From contig DJPL01000040.1 in the NCBI GenBank assembly GCA_002437415.1, positions 1-19,237 of the forward strand: a stretch of 19,237 nt of DNA. The letters are read 5' to 3'. This document shows, one piece after another, positions 6,998-16,404 of the stretch. Position numbers and translations under genes: made by a program. Origin of the DNA: Ruminococcaceae bacterium UBA6413. GTDB taxonomy: Bacteria; Bacillota; Clostridia; Oscillospirales; Ruminococcaceae. Positions within the stretch are counted from its first letter, which is position 1. Each line of letters begins with the position of its first letter. Below the pieces are notes generated by a model. It ran no database searches and was not told where the DNA came from. It was given only the letters and a program-made list of their open reading frames with translations.

Positions 6998-9900
6998 ATG
7001 AACGGTAAAAGAATATTAGCCGCAGTGCTTGCGGCAGCCATGACGGCAAGTTCGTTTACAATTGATGCGTTTGCGGACAGTATAACGCCTCATACCGATA
7101 TAACGGACAACAGCGCAAAAAATACGGTAGCGACATATACAACCGATGACAATACCGACAACTCAGTTCTCGCAGGAAGTACTATTGTCAACTGTGCTTC
7201 TTTAGACGAACTGCAGAGTGAACACCCCTATGCGGAAAATTCGGATATCACATATGTTTATACCGATACAAACTGCAATAATCTGAAGATCACTTTTTCC
7301 CTTGACACATATTTTGGATTAGGCAATACCTATCTTACGATCTATGACGGTGATGACAACCAAGTAGATACGTCCAGATCTCATGATCTTGCCGGAATTT
7401 CTGTCTATGTTCCGGGCAATACGGTAAAGCTCAGGTTCAGATCCGACAATTCTATGAGTTATTACGGTTTTAAAGTTGCGTCTGTTGAAAACGCAGATAA
7501 AATGCCGACACAAGGTGACCCTGAATACGATTATGTTCTTGAGCTCTTCGGAACCAATACAGAAAATCCTGTTTACTCTATAAAAAAATACAAGGGTGCC
7601 GGCGGAGATATCGTTATACCCTCAGAGATAGACGGCAGGAAAGTCATCAGTATAGGTGGCGCAGCATTTACCGATTGCACCACAGACATAAATGTGACTG
7701 TATCCGACGGCATAAGCGACCTCACCGGCGGTGCTTTCGGCAACTGTTCTGCTCTGAAGAGCATATCTTTACCGAAAAGTATAACAACTATAAACAATAG
7801 CACCTTCCACTGCTGCAAAAATCTTACCGATGTAACTCTGTCCGATGAAGTGACACTCATCGGTTCGAATGCATTTGAAGGCTGTTCTTCGCTTACAGAT
7901 ATTACAATACCCGACAGCGTGACAGAGATATCCCATAACGCTTTCTATAGCTGCACTTCGCTTAAAACGGTTACTGTTCCTGAGAGTGTGAGCACTATCG
8001 GTGATTACGCTTTCGGATACTATAGTGATAAAGATGATGATACATCTGAAAATAAGATAATCGACGATTTCAAAATAAACTATACCAAGAACACAGCGGC
8101 GCATAAGTATGCCTTTGAGAACGGTTTTACCGATGAAACTTGTCTTGTTACCGAATTACAGGATGACGGCACTGTGAAAATAACCCAATATTGCGGCAAC
8201 GATACATCACTTGTAATTCCTGCGGAAATTAACGGCAAAAAAGTCACCGCGATCGGTGCTAACGCATTCCGGTTCTGCCCATCGCTCACAAGCATAACCA
8301 TACCTGACGGCGTAACGGAAATCGGATCTAACGCTTTTGACGGCTGCGCATCACTGACAGATGTAATAATGCCCGTGGGTCTGAAATCTATCTATAGTAA
8401 AGCTTTTTATAATTGTACTGTGCTTACAGGCGTTGATCTGCCTGACAGCTTAACATATATCGGCTACCAAGCCTTTGCGGGCTGTTCATCGCTTGAAAGC
8501 ATCGTCATACCCGACAGCGTGACAGCGATAGACTTTCACGCTTTCCTTAACTGCACTTCGCTCAAAACGGTTACTGTTCCGGCAAGTGTAATATCTATAG
8601 GCGAATACGCTTTAGGATATTACGATGACGATAGCGAAAAGAAGAAAACAGACGGCTTCAAAATAAACTACATAAAGAACACAAAGGGACATCTGTACGC
8701 CTTTGAAAACGGCTTTACCGATGAAGCTTGTCTTCTTTACAATATACTTGATGACGGTACCGTACAAATATCCCAATATGTCGGCAATGATACGGTATAT
8801 GTAATTCCTGAAGAAATTGACAGCAAAAAAGTCACAAGTATCAGATCTGAGGCATTCCGGAACTGCACATTGCTCACAAGCATAACAATACCTGACAGCG
8901 TGACTGATATCGGAGCTTATGCTTTTAGTGGCTGTACGTCACTGTCAGATATAACACTGTCCGATAGCCTGACAACCATCGAAATGAGCGCTTTCCGGAA
9001 CTGCACATCGCTCACAAGCATAACAATACCGGACAGCGTGACTGTTATCGAAGGTTTTGTTTTTGAAGGCTGTTCGTCACTGTCAGATATAACACTGCCC
9101 GATAGCCTGACAAAGATCGGATATAGCGCGTTCCAAAGCTGTACGTCACTGACAGATATAGCACTGCCTGATAGCCTCAGATCTATAAGCTCATATGCAT
9201 TTATGAACTGTACTTCTCTCAAAACGGTTACTGTTCCGGCAAGTGTAACATTTATAGATCTTTTCGCTTTCGGATATTATTTTAAGGATGATGACGAAAA
9301 TTATAACAACAAAGGTAAAATTGATGATTTTACGATAAACTATACCAAGTACACAGCAGGACATAGGTATGCCGTTGAAAACGGCTTTACCGATGAAAGT
9401 TGTCTTGATTACATAGTGTACGCTGACGACACTGTAGGAATAACCAAATATGTCGGCAACGATACGGTATATGAAATTCCTGCGGAAATTGACGGCAAAA
9501 AAGTCACGGAAATCGGATATACTGCATTCAAGGACTGCACATTGCTCACAAGTGTAACCATACCCGATGGTGTAACAAGTATCTCGGGTTATGCATTCTA
9601 TAACTGTACTTCACTCAAAACAATTACTGTTCCGGCGAGTGTAACAATTATAGGCAGTTACGCTTTCGGATATTTTAATGATTCAAATATAGAAACGAAA
9701 ATCGACGATTTTAAAATAAACTATACGAAGAACACAGCAGCGCATAGGTATGCCTTTGAGAACGGTTTTACCGATGAAACCTGTCTTGTTGCCGAATTAC
9801 AGAATGACGGCACTGTAAAAATAACCAAATATTACGGCTACGATACGGTATTTGAAATTCCTGCGGAAATTGACGGTAATACAGTCACAAGTATCGGATA

Positions 9901-12900
9901 TAACGCATTCTGGGACTGCACATCGCTCACAAGTATAACCATACCTGACGGCGTAACGGAAATCGGATCTGACGCTTTTTACGACTGCGTATCACTGACA
10001 GATATAGTACTGCCCGACAGTCTGATAACTATCGGCATGGGGGCTTTCCGCAACTGCACTATGCTCACAAGTATAACCATACCTGACAGTGTCACAGTTA
10101 TAGGCGAACGTGCATTTGCCAACTGTACTTTACTCAAATCGGTTACTATTCCCGCAGGTGTGACAGATATCGGCGAATACGCTTTCGGATATTATTACGA
10201 TGAAAATTATAGTCATACGAAAATCGATGGCTTCAAAATAAACTACACAAAGAACACACAGGGACATTTATATGCCACACAAAACGGCTTCTCCTATGAA
10301 ACCTGTCTTCTCACCGAGCCGTATGGTGACGGCACATCGTTAAGAATAACCAGATATGCCGGCAACGATACGGAATATGTAATTCCTGCGGAAATTGACG
10401 GAATGAAAATTACGGAAATCGGATATAATGCATTCCAGGACTGCACATCGCTCACAAGCGTAACCATACCCGACGGCGTAACAGTGATCAATTCCGGTGC
10501 GTTCTGGGGCTGTACGGCGCTGACGAATGTAGTACTGCCCGACAGTATCACTGATATATCCATAAATGCATTTCAGAACTGCACTTCGCTCAAATCGGTT
10601 ACTATTCCCGCAAGTACGAGAAATATCAGCAATTTTGCTTTCGGATATTACTATGACGACGGCACAAATAAGAAAATCGACGGTTTCAAAATAAACTACA
10701 CCAAGAACTCGTGGGGACATTTGTACGCAACCGAAAACGGCTTCTCTGACGAACCCTGCCTTATTGCCGAATTGAACGAAGACGGCACCACTTTGCACAT
10801 AAGTAAATATGCCGGCAACGATACGACGCTTGTAATTCCTGCAGAAATTGACGGCAAAAAAGTTACAAGCATCAGAAACAGCGCGTTCGATGGAAACAAA
10901 TCACTTACAAGTATAACCTTGCCCGACGGCATAACAAGCATAGGAGCTTTCGCTTTCGGAGCGTGCAGAGCACTGACAGACATTGTACTGCCGGACAGTT
11001 TAACAGATATAGAAATTTATGCATTCGACAGCTGCACCTCGCTCAGATCGGTTACTATTCCCGCGGGGGTGGAATATATCGGTCGCTATGCATTCCTGAC
11101 CTGCACTTCACTCAAAGAGATTACCATTCCCGCAAGTGTGACAGATATCGGTGAATACGCTTTCGGATATTATTACGATGACAATTATAGTTATACGAAA
11201 ATCGACGGTTTCAAAATAAACTATACAAAGGACACAGCGGGACATTATTACGCCTTTGAGTATGGTGCTACCGATGAGACCTGTCTTCTTACCGAACTTA
11301 AGGAAAACGGCACATTAAGAATAACCGGATATGCCGGCTATGATACGGAATATGTAATTCCTGCTGAAATTAACGGCAAAAAAGTTACAGAAATCGGAAG
11401 GGCGGCGTTTGTTGAATGCACATCGCTTACAAAAGTAACCATACCCGACGGCGTAACAAACATCGGAGTTGAAGCTTTCAACCTCTGCACATCACTTACA
11501 GATATAGTGTTACCCGACAGCGTCACAGATATAGGATTTAGTGCATTTGATAACTGCACCTCGCTCAAATCGGTTACTATTCCCGCAGGTGTGACAAATA
11601 TCGGCGATTACGCTTTCGGATTTTATTATGACAAAAATGAATATGGAGCAAAGAGAGTCGACGGTTTCAAAATAAACTACACAAAGAACACATGGGGACA
11701 TTGGTATGCAACCGAAAACGGCTTCTCTGATGAAACCTGTCTTATTACCTATGTTATTGAAGACTCCGACACATCGGCAATAGTCGGCACATTGGCAATA
11801 GATAAATACGCCGGTTATGATAAGACATATGTCATTCCTTCCGAAATTGGCGGTAAGAAGGTTACTCAAATCGGTAATTTTGCATTTGAAAACCGAACTT
11901 CACTGACAAGTGTAACAATACCCGACGGTGTGACGCTCATCGGATCAGACGCATTTGCAGGATGCACGGCACTCACAGATATAAATATACCTGACAGCGT
12001 TACAGTAATCGAAGGGTACGCATTCGATGGATGCTCGGCGCTTGCAGATATAAAAATACCCGACAGTGTTACAGCAATCGGCAGGGGCGCATTCAATAAC
12101 ACAGCAATACTTAATAATCAGGACTCAAATACAAAATATGTCGATAAATGGCTTGTATATTGCGACCCCGGTGCAACCTCCGCATCAATAAAAGCAGATA
12201 CGGTGGGAATAGCGAATATAGCATTTTATGATTGTAAAATTCAAAATATAGTTATTCCCGATAAGATAAAGCATATAGGCAATAGCGCGTTTGAATCGTG
12301 TACATCACTCACAAGTGTAGTTATACCTGACAGCGTAATTACAATAGGCTGTTACGCTTTCGTATCCTGTGATTCATTAAAATCGGTTTCAATACCCGCA
12401 AGCGTTGCATCAATAGGAATTTATGCGTTTGGTTTTGGCGACTATAATGAAAAAAATGACGATTTTAAGATTGAATATGTAAAGCAAACCGAGGGTCACC
12501 GCTATGCTGCCGATGACGGATTTACCGATGAGATATGTTATTTAACAGAAGAGCTTGATAACGGTTCATTACGCGTGATCGGTTATGCGGGTAAAGCATC
12601 GTCAATTACGATACCTGCAGAAATAAACGGCAAGCCGGTCACAGAATTGGGCAATGAGGAATTCCGGTTCAATTTCAACTATCACAGCGCTCTCAAAAGC
12701 TTAACCGTACCGGACAGTGTTATAAAGATAAATTATAAAGCGTTTATAAGCAGCAAATTAACTACTGTAGTTTTACCCGAAAAGCTTACGGATATAGGTA
12801 TCGGTGCATTTGCCGTTACTCCTGTAATAGGAAAACAGAAAACAGATATCAAGTATATAGGCAGCACTGTCATAAGCTGTGACACCGAAGCAGAAACACT

Positions 12901-14248
12901 TACGATCGGCGACAATGTTACAACAATAGCTTCAAATGCTTTTGTCAACGGCGACAACTACGACGGCGCTTCAAACTGCGGTGATCTTAAATCTTTGATT
13001 ATATCCCGAAACGTTAAGTATATCGGCGAGCACGCATTCGGCTATTATTTAGACGAAGAAAACAACTACCGCAAAGTCGAGGATTTCACCATAAAGTGCT
13101 ACTGCAATTCAGCGGCTGAGCAATACGCCAAGGACAACGGCATTGCGTACGAGCTGATAGCAAACGGTCATAACGTGGTAATTGACAATGCGGTTGAACC
13201 CACCTGCACAAAGACAGGTCTTACCGAGGGCAGTCACTGCTCAATATGCGGCGCAACACTTATAGCTCAGAAAACAATACCCGCTAAGGGTCATAATTAC
13301 GTTGACACTGTTGTAAAGCCTACATACACGGCTCAGGGCTACACACTGCATAAGTGCTCGGCTTGCGGAGCAAGCTATAAGGATACTTATACAGCTAAGC
13401 TCACACTTGCAAAAATAAGCGGAGTTAAGCTCGGCGGCAGAGCGGCTGACGCACTGCACATAGGCTGGACTAAAAACGCTTCCGCCGACGGATACATTGT
13501 TGAAATGTACCGGAACGGCAATTGGGTAAGAGTAGCCAAGATAACAAGCAACAGTACTACAGCGTTCAGAAAATCGGAGCTCAGCGCTTCGACTGTCTAT
13601 AAGTTCAGGGTTAAGGCGTACAAGATGGAAGGTGCGACGGCGGTTTACAGTGAGTACAGCACCGAGTTGGTTGCAAGAACAAATCCCTCGGCTATGACAG
13701 GTGTAACACTCGGCGGCAGAGCGGCTGATGCACTTCGTATCAACTGGAATAAGAATGCTTCTGCCGACGGTTACATAGTTGAAATGTACAAGGATGGCAA
13801 GTGGGTACGTGCCGCTAAAATAACAAGCAACAGTACTACTACTTTCAGAAAAGCAGGTCTTAGCGCTTCTACCGTTTATAAGTTCAGAGTACAAGCGTAT
13901 AAAATGAGCGGCAGTACGGCACTTTACAGCGTTTACAGTGCCACTGTCACAGCAAGAACAAATCCGTATGTAATGACAGGCGTTAAAATCGGAGGTACGG
14001 CTAAGGATGCTCTGAGAGTAAACTGGGTCAAGAACGCTTCAGCTCAGGGATACATCGTTGAAATGTATCAGGGCGGAAAGTGGATTCGTGTTGCTAAGAT
14101 CACAAGCAACGCCGCGACAACCTTCAGAAAAGCAGGTCTTGCCAAGAGTACAACATACAAGTTCAGAGTTTGCGCTTATTATATGAGCGGAAACACAGCT
14201 CTTTACGGCAATTACGGAAGTGTCAGCGGTAAGACTGCGGCAAGGTAA
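6998..14248 (+). CDS. Giant secreted BspA-like leucine-rich-repeat protein with CUB-like and FnIII domains
   Basis: The 2416-residue protein starts with a Sec signal peptide (MNGKRILAAVLAAAMTASSF, likely cut after AFA near residue 26). Residues about 60-170 resemble a CUB-like beta domain (HPYAENSDITYVY, YLTIYDGDDNQVD, VPGNTVKLRFRSDNS, YGFKVAS). From about 185 to 2050 it is built of LRR_5/BspA repeats of about 23 residues (SLTSITIPDGVTEIGSNAF type). Blocks of these are separated by a linker KINYTKNTAGHRYAFENGF plus a sheet ending VIPAEIDGKKVT. The linker starts at residues about 359, 555, 779, 906, 1080, 1231, 1406, 1558 and 1824, with a degenerate copy near 2031. Residues about 2067-2133 hold two CxxC pairs in GH-containing repeats. 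Three FnIII domains (about 2137-2230, 2231-2323, 2324-2416) finish the protein. There is no LPXTG motif, dockerin or SLH domain, so the protein is secreted or held by an unseen interaction. BspA-type proteins often bind host proteins or other cells; that role here is inference. Confidence 0.93.
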   Translation: MNGKRILAAVLAAAMTASSFTIDAFADSITPHTDITDNSAKNTVATYTTDDNTDNSVLAGSTIVNCASLDELQSEHPYAENSDITYVYTDTNCNNLKITFSLDTYFGLGNTYLTIYDGDDNQVDTSRSHDLAGISVYVPGNTVKLRFRSDNSMSYYGFKVASVENADKMPTQGDPEYDYVLELFGTNTENPVYSIKKYKGAGGDIVIPSEIDGRKVISIGGAAFTDCTTDINVTVSDGISDLTGGAFGNCSALKSISLPKSITTINNSTFHCCKNLTDVTLSDEVTLIGSNAFEGCSSLTDITIPDSVTEISHNAFYSCTSLKTVTVPESVSTIGDYAFGYYSDKDDDTSENKIIDDFKINYTKNTAAHKYAFENGFTDETCLVTELQDDGTVKITQYCGNDTSLVIPAEINGKKVTAIGANAFRFCPSLTSITIPDGVTEIGSNAFDGCASLTDVIMPVGLKSIYSKAFYNCTVLTGVDLPDSLTYIGYQAFAGCSSLESIVIPDSVTAIDFHAFLNCTSLKTVTVPASVISIGEYALGYYDDDSEKKKTDGFKINYIKNTKGHLYAFENGFTDEACLLYNILDDGTVQISQYVGNDTVYVIPEEIDSKKVTSIRSEAFRNCTLLTSITIPDSVTDIGAYAFSGCTSLSDITLSDSLTTIEMSAFRNCTSLTSITIPDSVTVIEGFVFEGCSSLSDITLPDSLTKIGYSAFQSCTSLTDIALPDSLRSISSYAFMNCTSLKTVTVPASVTFIDLFAFGYYFKDDDENYNNKGKIDDFTINYTKYTAGHRYAVENGFTDESCLDYIVYADDTVGITKYVGNDTVYEIPAEIDGKKVTEIGYTAFKDCTLLTSVTIPDGVTSISGYAFYNCTSLKTITVPASVTIIGSYAFGYFNDSNIETKIDDFKINYTKNTAAHRYAFENGFTDETCLVAELQNDGTVKITKYYGYDTVFEIPAEIDGNTVTSIGYNAFWDCTSLTSITIPDGVTEIGSDAFYDCVSLTDIVLPDSLITIGMGAFRNCTMLTSITIPDSVTVIGERAFANCTLLKSVTIPAGVTDIGEYAFGYYYDENYSHTKIDGFKINYTKNTQGHLYATQNGFSYETCLLTEPYGDGTSLRITRYAGNDTEYVIPAEIDGMKITEIGYNAFQDCTSLTSVTIPDGVTVINSGAFWGCTALTNVVLPDSITDISINAFQNCTSLKSVTIPASTRNISNFAFGYYYDDGTNKKIDGFKINYTKNSWGHLYATENGFSDEPCLIAELNEDGTTLHISKYAGNDTTLVIPAEIDGKKVTSIRNSAFDGNKSLTSITLPDGITSIGAFAFGACRALTDIVLPDSLTDIEIYAFDSCTSLRSVTIPAGVEYIGRYAFLTCTSLKEITIPASVTDIGEYAFGYYYDDNYSYTKIDGFKINYTKDTAGHYYAFEYGATDETCLLTELKENGTLRITGYAGYDTEYVIPAEINGKKVTEIGRAAFVECTSLTKVTIPDGVTNIGVEAFNLCTSLTDIVLPDSVTDIGFSAFDNCTSLKSVTIPAGVTNIGDYAFGFYYDKNEYGAKRVDGFKINYTKNTWGHWYATENGFSDETCLITYVIEDSDTSAIVGTLAIDKYAGYDKTYVIPSEIGGKKVTQIGNFAFENRTSLTSVTIPDGVTLIGSDAFAGCTALTDINIPDSVTVIEGYAFDGCSALADIKIPDSVTAIGRGAFNNTAILNNQDSNTKYVDKWLVYCDPGATSASIKADTVGIANIAFYDCKIQNIVIPDKIKHIGNSAFESCTSLTSVVIPDSVITIGCYAFVSCDSLKSVSIPASVASIGIYAFGFGDYNEKNDDFKIEYVKQTEGHRYAADDGFTDEICYLTEELDNGSLRVIGYAGKASSITIPAEINGKPVTELGNEEFRFNFNYHSALKSLTVPDSVIKINYKAFISSKLTTVVLPEKLTDIGIGAFAVTPVIGKQKTDIKYIGSTVISCDTEAETLTIGDNVTTIASNAFVNGDNYDGASNCGDLKSLIISRNVKYIGEHAFGYYLDEENNYRKVEDFTIKCYCNSAAEQYAKDNGIAYELIANGHNVVIDNAVEPTCTKTGLTEGSHCSICGATLIAQKTIPAKGHNYVDTVVKPTYTAQGYTLHKCSACGASYKDTYTAKLTLAKISGVKLGGRAADALHIGWTKNASADGYIVEMYRNGNWVRVAKITSNSTTAFRKSELSASTVYKFRVKAYKMEGATAVYSEYSTELVARTNPSAMTGVTLGGRAADALRINWNKNASADGYIVEMYKDGKWVRAAKITSNSTTTFRKAGLSASTVYKFRVQAYKMSGSTALYSVYSATVTARTNPYVMTGVKIGGTAKDALRVNWVKNASAQGYIVEMYQGGKWIRVAKITSNAATTFRKAGLAKSTTYKFRVCAYYMSGNTALYGNYGSVSGKTAAR
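7600..13110 (+). repeat. In-gene super-repeats of the BspA-like gene
   Basis: About nine units, 127-266 codons apart, differ mainly in how many 23-residue LRR repeats they carry. DNA near the linker (TTCAAAATAAACTA) is almost the same in most units, for example at 8069, 8657, 10232, 10685 and 11666. Such identity allows units to be gained or lost by recombination. Units after about 11800 are more diverged than the central ones. Confidence 0.85.
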
Positions 14249-14277
14249 GTATCTACCTTATATAAGTTAATAAACAG

Positions 14278-14317
14278 ACCGGGCAACGATTTTCACATCG
14301 TTGCCCGGTTTTGGTTT
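14278..14317 (+). terminator. Intrinsic terminator of the BspA-like gene
   Basis: Perfect 13-bp stem (14278-14290 with 14297-14309, loop TTTCAC) followed by TTTGGTTT, 30 bp past the stop codon. The hairpin is 30/32 identical to that at 2322-2353. Confidence 0.9.
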
Positions 14318-14622
14318 AATAATGATAAAGCGATGCATTAACAGTGTTTGCGAAAACAGAGAAAATCGGTGCAACGGGCGGGGCAAGCAAAGCAAGGATG
14401 CCCAAAGTTGAACGTCCAAAGTTTAAGCATGGACGCTTATAAGTGGTTGAACCCAGTCGGTGTACGGACGCACCGACCACAAACAACCACGATTGCACGG
14501 ACGCGAAGACAACAAAGCGTTCATAAGCCAAAAGCTATAGTTCTTCGCCTGCACTTTCAACAAATTAGAATATCACACTTCCTTCTGATAGGAGCACATT
14601 TCACCCATTAGCACTAATTCTT
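14318..14622. other. Noncoding stretch after the BspA-like gene
   Basis: No gene is supported. Open frames on both strands (plus 14348-14611, minus 14316-14531) lack ribosome sites and family features. Visible items are a 7-bp hairpin GTCGGTG (14456-14462) / CACCGAC (14471-14477) and the hexamer GGACGC three times about 34 bases apart (14431, 14466, 14499). Confidence 0.4.
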
Positions 14623-14690
14623 GGCACCCTTGTGTAAAGGTGAGCTTCTGTCGCTGAGTTTAACTCAGCCAACTCTTGAGGGATTGTCAA
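14623..14690. repeat. Probable dispersed palindromic repeat element
   Basis: The stretch starts with an imperfect hairpin (14623-14645, CACCCTTGTGTAAAGGTG core), continues with a perfect 8-bp palindrome GCTGAGTT / AACTCAGC (14653-14669), and ends with TGAGGGATTGT (14678-14688). From memory, elements of the form GGCTCCCTTGTG-AAAGGGAGC, variable hairpin, TGAGGGATTGT are frequent in gut Clostridia genomes. This copy looks mutated. The family match is recall, not a search. Confidence 0.45.
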
Positions 14691-14714
14691 CGGAGGTAAT
14701 AAAGCAAAAATATC

Positions 14715-14748
14715 AAAAAGCGGTCACAGCTCATCACCGTAACCGCTT
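14715..14748 (-). terminator. Intrinsic terminator of the flotillin operon
   Basis: On the minus strand a 10-bp stem with one G-U pair (AAGCGGTTAC with GTGACCGCTT; 14739-14748 and 14718-14727) is followed by TTTTTG. On the plus strand the G-U position would be an A-C mismatch, so it is built for the minus strand. It lies about 240 bp past the flotillin stop, beyond the 70-bp repeats, so the repeats would be in the 3' untranslated RNA. Confidence 0.8.
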
Positions 14749-14776
14749 TCTTATTGAATATTACTTTATGTAACCC

Positions 14777-14988
14777 CGCCGTTTTGCTATCCTGCGGATA
14801 GTTCAATCGTTTCCAAAGGCGGAATTTGAAGCGGCACATTGCCGCCCGCCGTTTTGCTATCCCGCGGATAGTTCAATCGTTTCCAAAGGCGGAATTTGAA
14901 GCGGCACATTGCCGCCCGCCGTTTTGCTATCCCGCGGATAGCCTCAAACAATTCCAAAGGCGGAATTTGTAACAGCACATTGCTGTTA
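14777..14988 (-). repeat. Three 70-bp tandem repeats ending at the flotillin stop codon
   Basis: Units 14777-14846 and 14847-14916 differ at one base; the third (14917-14988) has diverged. Each unit can fold three hairpins: CTATCC/GGATAG; a TTCC/GGAA stem with outer TTCAA/TTGAA; and GCGGC-ACATT-GCCGC. In unit 3 the last becomes AACAGC-ACATT-GCTGTT (14971-14987), so both arms changed together and pairing is kept. That arm contains the flotillin stop codon. The units lie between stop and terminator of the minus-strand operon, so they would be transcribed. Confidence 0.85.
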
Positions 14989-16371
14989 GCTGTCGAGGGT
15001 TTTGTTGTCGTCGATCTTCTCACCTAAGAACTTTGGGAGCTCCATACCTGCCTGGTTGAACATTTCACCCATGGGAGGTACGGACTTCATAATACCGCTG
15101 ATAAAATCGGCTGTGGCTGTCTTGCCGTTTTCGCCCTTTGAGCCGCCGTCCCATACGGTTACCTTGTCTATCTTGATGTTCTTGATAGCTTCTACCTGGA
15201 TCTTCATCAGCTCTTCCATATTGTTTGCAAGGATAAGCTTGATTGCGCTGTCAGCGTCACCGCCTGCGGCATTAACAAGCTCTCTCATACCGTCTGCCTG
15301 CTTGATGAGTATCTCCTGAGCACCGCGTGCCTGAGCCTCCATCTTTGCATAAAGCGCATCAGCTTCACCCTTTGCGGTACGGCGTGCGACCTCAGCCTTA
15401 GCCTCGGCTTCAATTTCAGCCTGCTCCTTGGCGATCTTAGCCTTAACGATAACGTCCGCCTGTTGCGTTGCTGTTTCAAGTGCGGCACGGGTCTGCTCTG
15501 CCTGCTGTTGTGCAATGTAAGCTTCTTCCTTTGCCTTTGCCGCCTGTACAGCTTCTGCCGCTGTGGCAATACGCATCGATTCGGCTTCCTTCTCACGTCT
15601 TAATGCTTCTGACTGAGCAACCTCGATCTTGGACTCGTTCTCACCCTTGATAGCAAGAGCGTTTGCGGCAGCGACCTGAATACGCTGATCGCGCTGTGCG
15701 TTAGCCTGACCGATCTCACCGTCACGATCCTTTTCGGCGACGGACTTCTTAGCGTCGTTGATAGCCTTTGCGGCAGCTTCCTTACCGAGCGCCTCAATAT
15801 ATCCCGACTCATCGTTGATATCGGTCACGTTAACGTTGATAAGACGTAAGCCTATCTTCTTAAGCTCTATTTCAACGTTGTTCGATACCGCAACAAGGAA
15901 CTTATCACGGTCGTTGTTGATCTCCTCAATCTCCATAGTAGCCACTACAAGACGTAACTGGCCGAAGATGATATCCTTTGCGAGCTCCTGTATCTCGTTC
16001 ATCTTAAGTCCGAGCAGACGCTCTGCGGCATTCTGCATTATGCCGGGCTCGGTAGAAATACCTACCGTAAATCTTGACGGAACATCAACACGGATATTCT
16101 GCTTTGAAAGCGCATTCTTAAGATCTACGTTTATCGATATAGGTGTCAGGTCCATAAACTGGTACGACTGGATGATAGGCATAATAAATGCCGCACCGCC
16201 GTGTACGCACTTTGCGCTTCTTGCCTGACCGTTCTTGTCGCTACCGACTTTACCGTAGATAACAAGTATCTTGTCCGACGGACACTTGCGGTATCTTGAT
16301 AAGATACCCATCAGTAATGCGAATACGATGATCACCGCCACGCATATTGCGATTAAAATTTCGGGTTGCAT
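14986..16371 (-). CDS. floT: Flotillin-like membrane scaffold protein (SPFH family, YuaG/FloT type)
   Basis: Flotillins organise membrane microdomains and pair with an NfeD partner. The 461-residue product has an N-terminal membrane segment (about 5-25). The SPFH/band-7 domain follows (about 30-205; LTPISINVDLKNALSKQNIRVDVPSRFTVGIS, then ERLLGLKMNEIQELAKDIIFGQLRLVVATM). A long Ala/Glu/Lys coiled coil follows (about 210-370, many EA and AEA repeats such as KAKIAKEQAEIEAEAKAE), then a Gly/Lys C-terminal region. B. subtilis FloT (YuaG) is 509 residues with the same order. AGGAGGAAA sits before the ATG. It is 33 bp downstream of the NfeD gene, in the same operon. A strong plus-strand purine bias limits stop codons, which explains several false frames opposite it. 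Confidence 0.95.
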   Translation of the reverse strand: MQPEILIAICVAVIIVFALLMGILSRYRKCPSDKILVIYGKVGSDKNGQARSAKCVHGGAAFIMPIIQSYQFMDLTPISINVDLKNALSKQNIRVDVPSRFTVGISTEPGIMQNAAERLLGLKMNEIQELAKDIIFGQLRLVVATMEIEEINNDRDKFLVAVSNNVEIELKKIGLRLINVNVTDINDESGYIEALGKEAAAKAINDAKKSVAEKDRDGEIGQANAQRDQRIQVAAANALAIKGENESKIEVAQSEALRREKEAESMRIATAAEAVQAAKAKEEAYIAQQQAEQTRAALETATQQADVIVKAKIAKEQAEIEAEAKAEVARRTAKGEADALYAKMEAQARGAQEILIKQADGMRELVNAAGGDADSAIKLILANNMEELMKIQVEAIKNIKIDKVTVWDGGSKGENGKTATADFISGIMKSVPPMGEMFNQAGMELPKFLGEKIDDNKTLDS

Positions 16372-16404
16372 GAATATTTCCTCCTGTTACTTAGAAAAAT
16401 TTGC

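Noticed and set aside
14316..14531. Minus-strand 71-codon frame beside the BspA terminator
   Set aside because: It needs a TTG start, has no ribosome site, runs into the terminator region, and its text shows no family feature.
14777..14988. CRISPR array
   Set aside because: The whole 70-bp unit is repeated, with no variable spacers, and there are only three copies and no cas gene.
14787..15023. Minus-strand 78-codon frame in the repeats
   Set aside because: It is made by the 70-bp repeats being open in several frames and overlaps the flotillin end out of frame.
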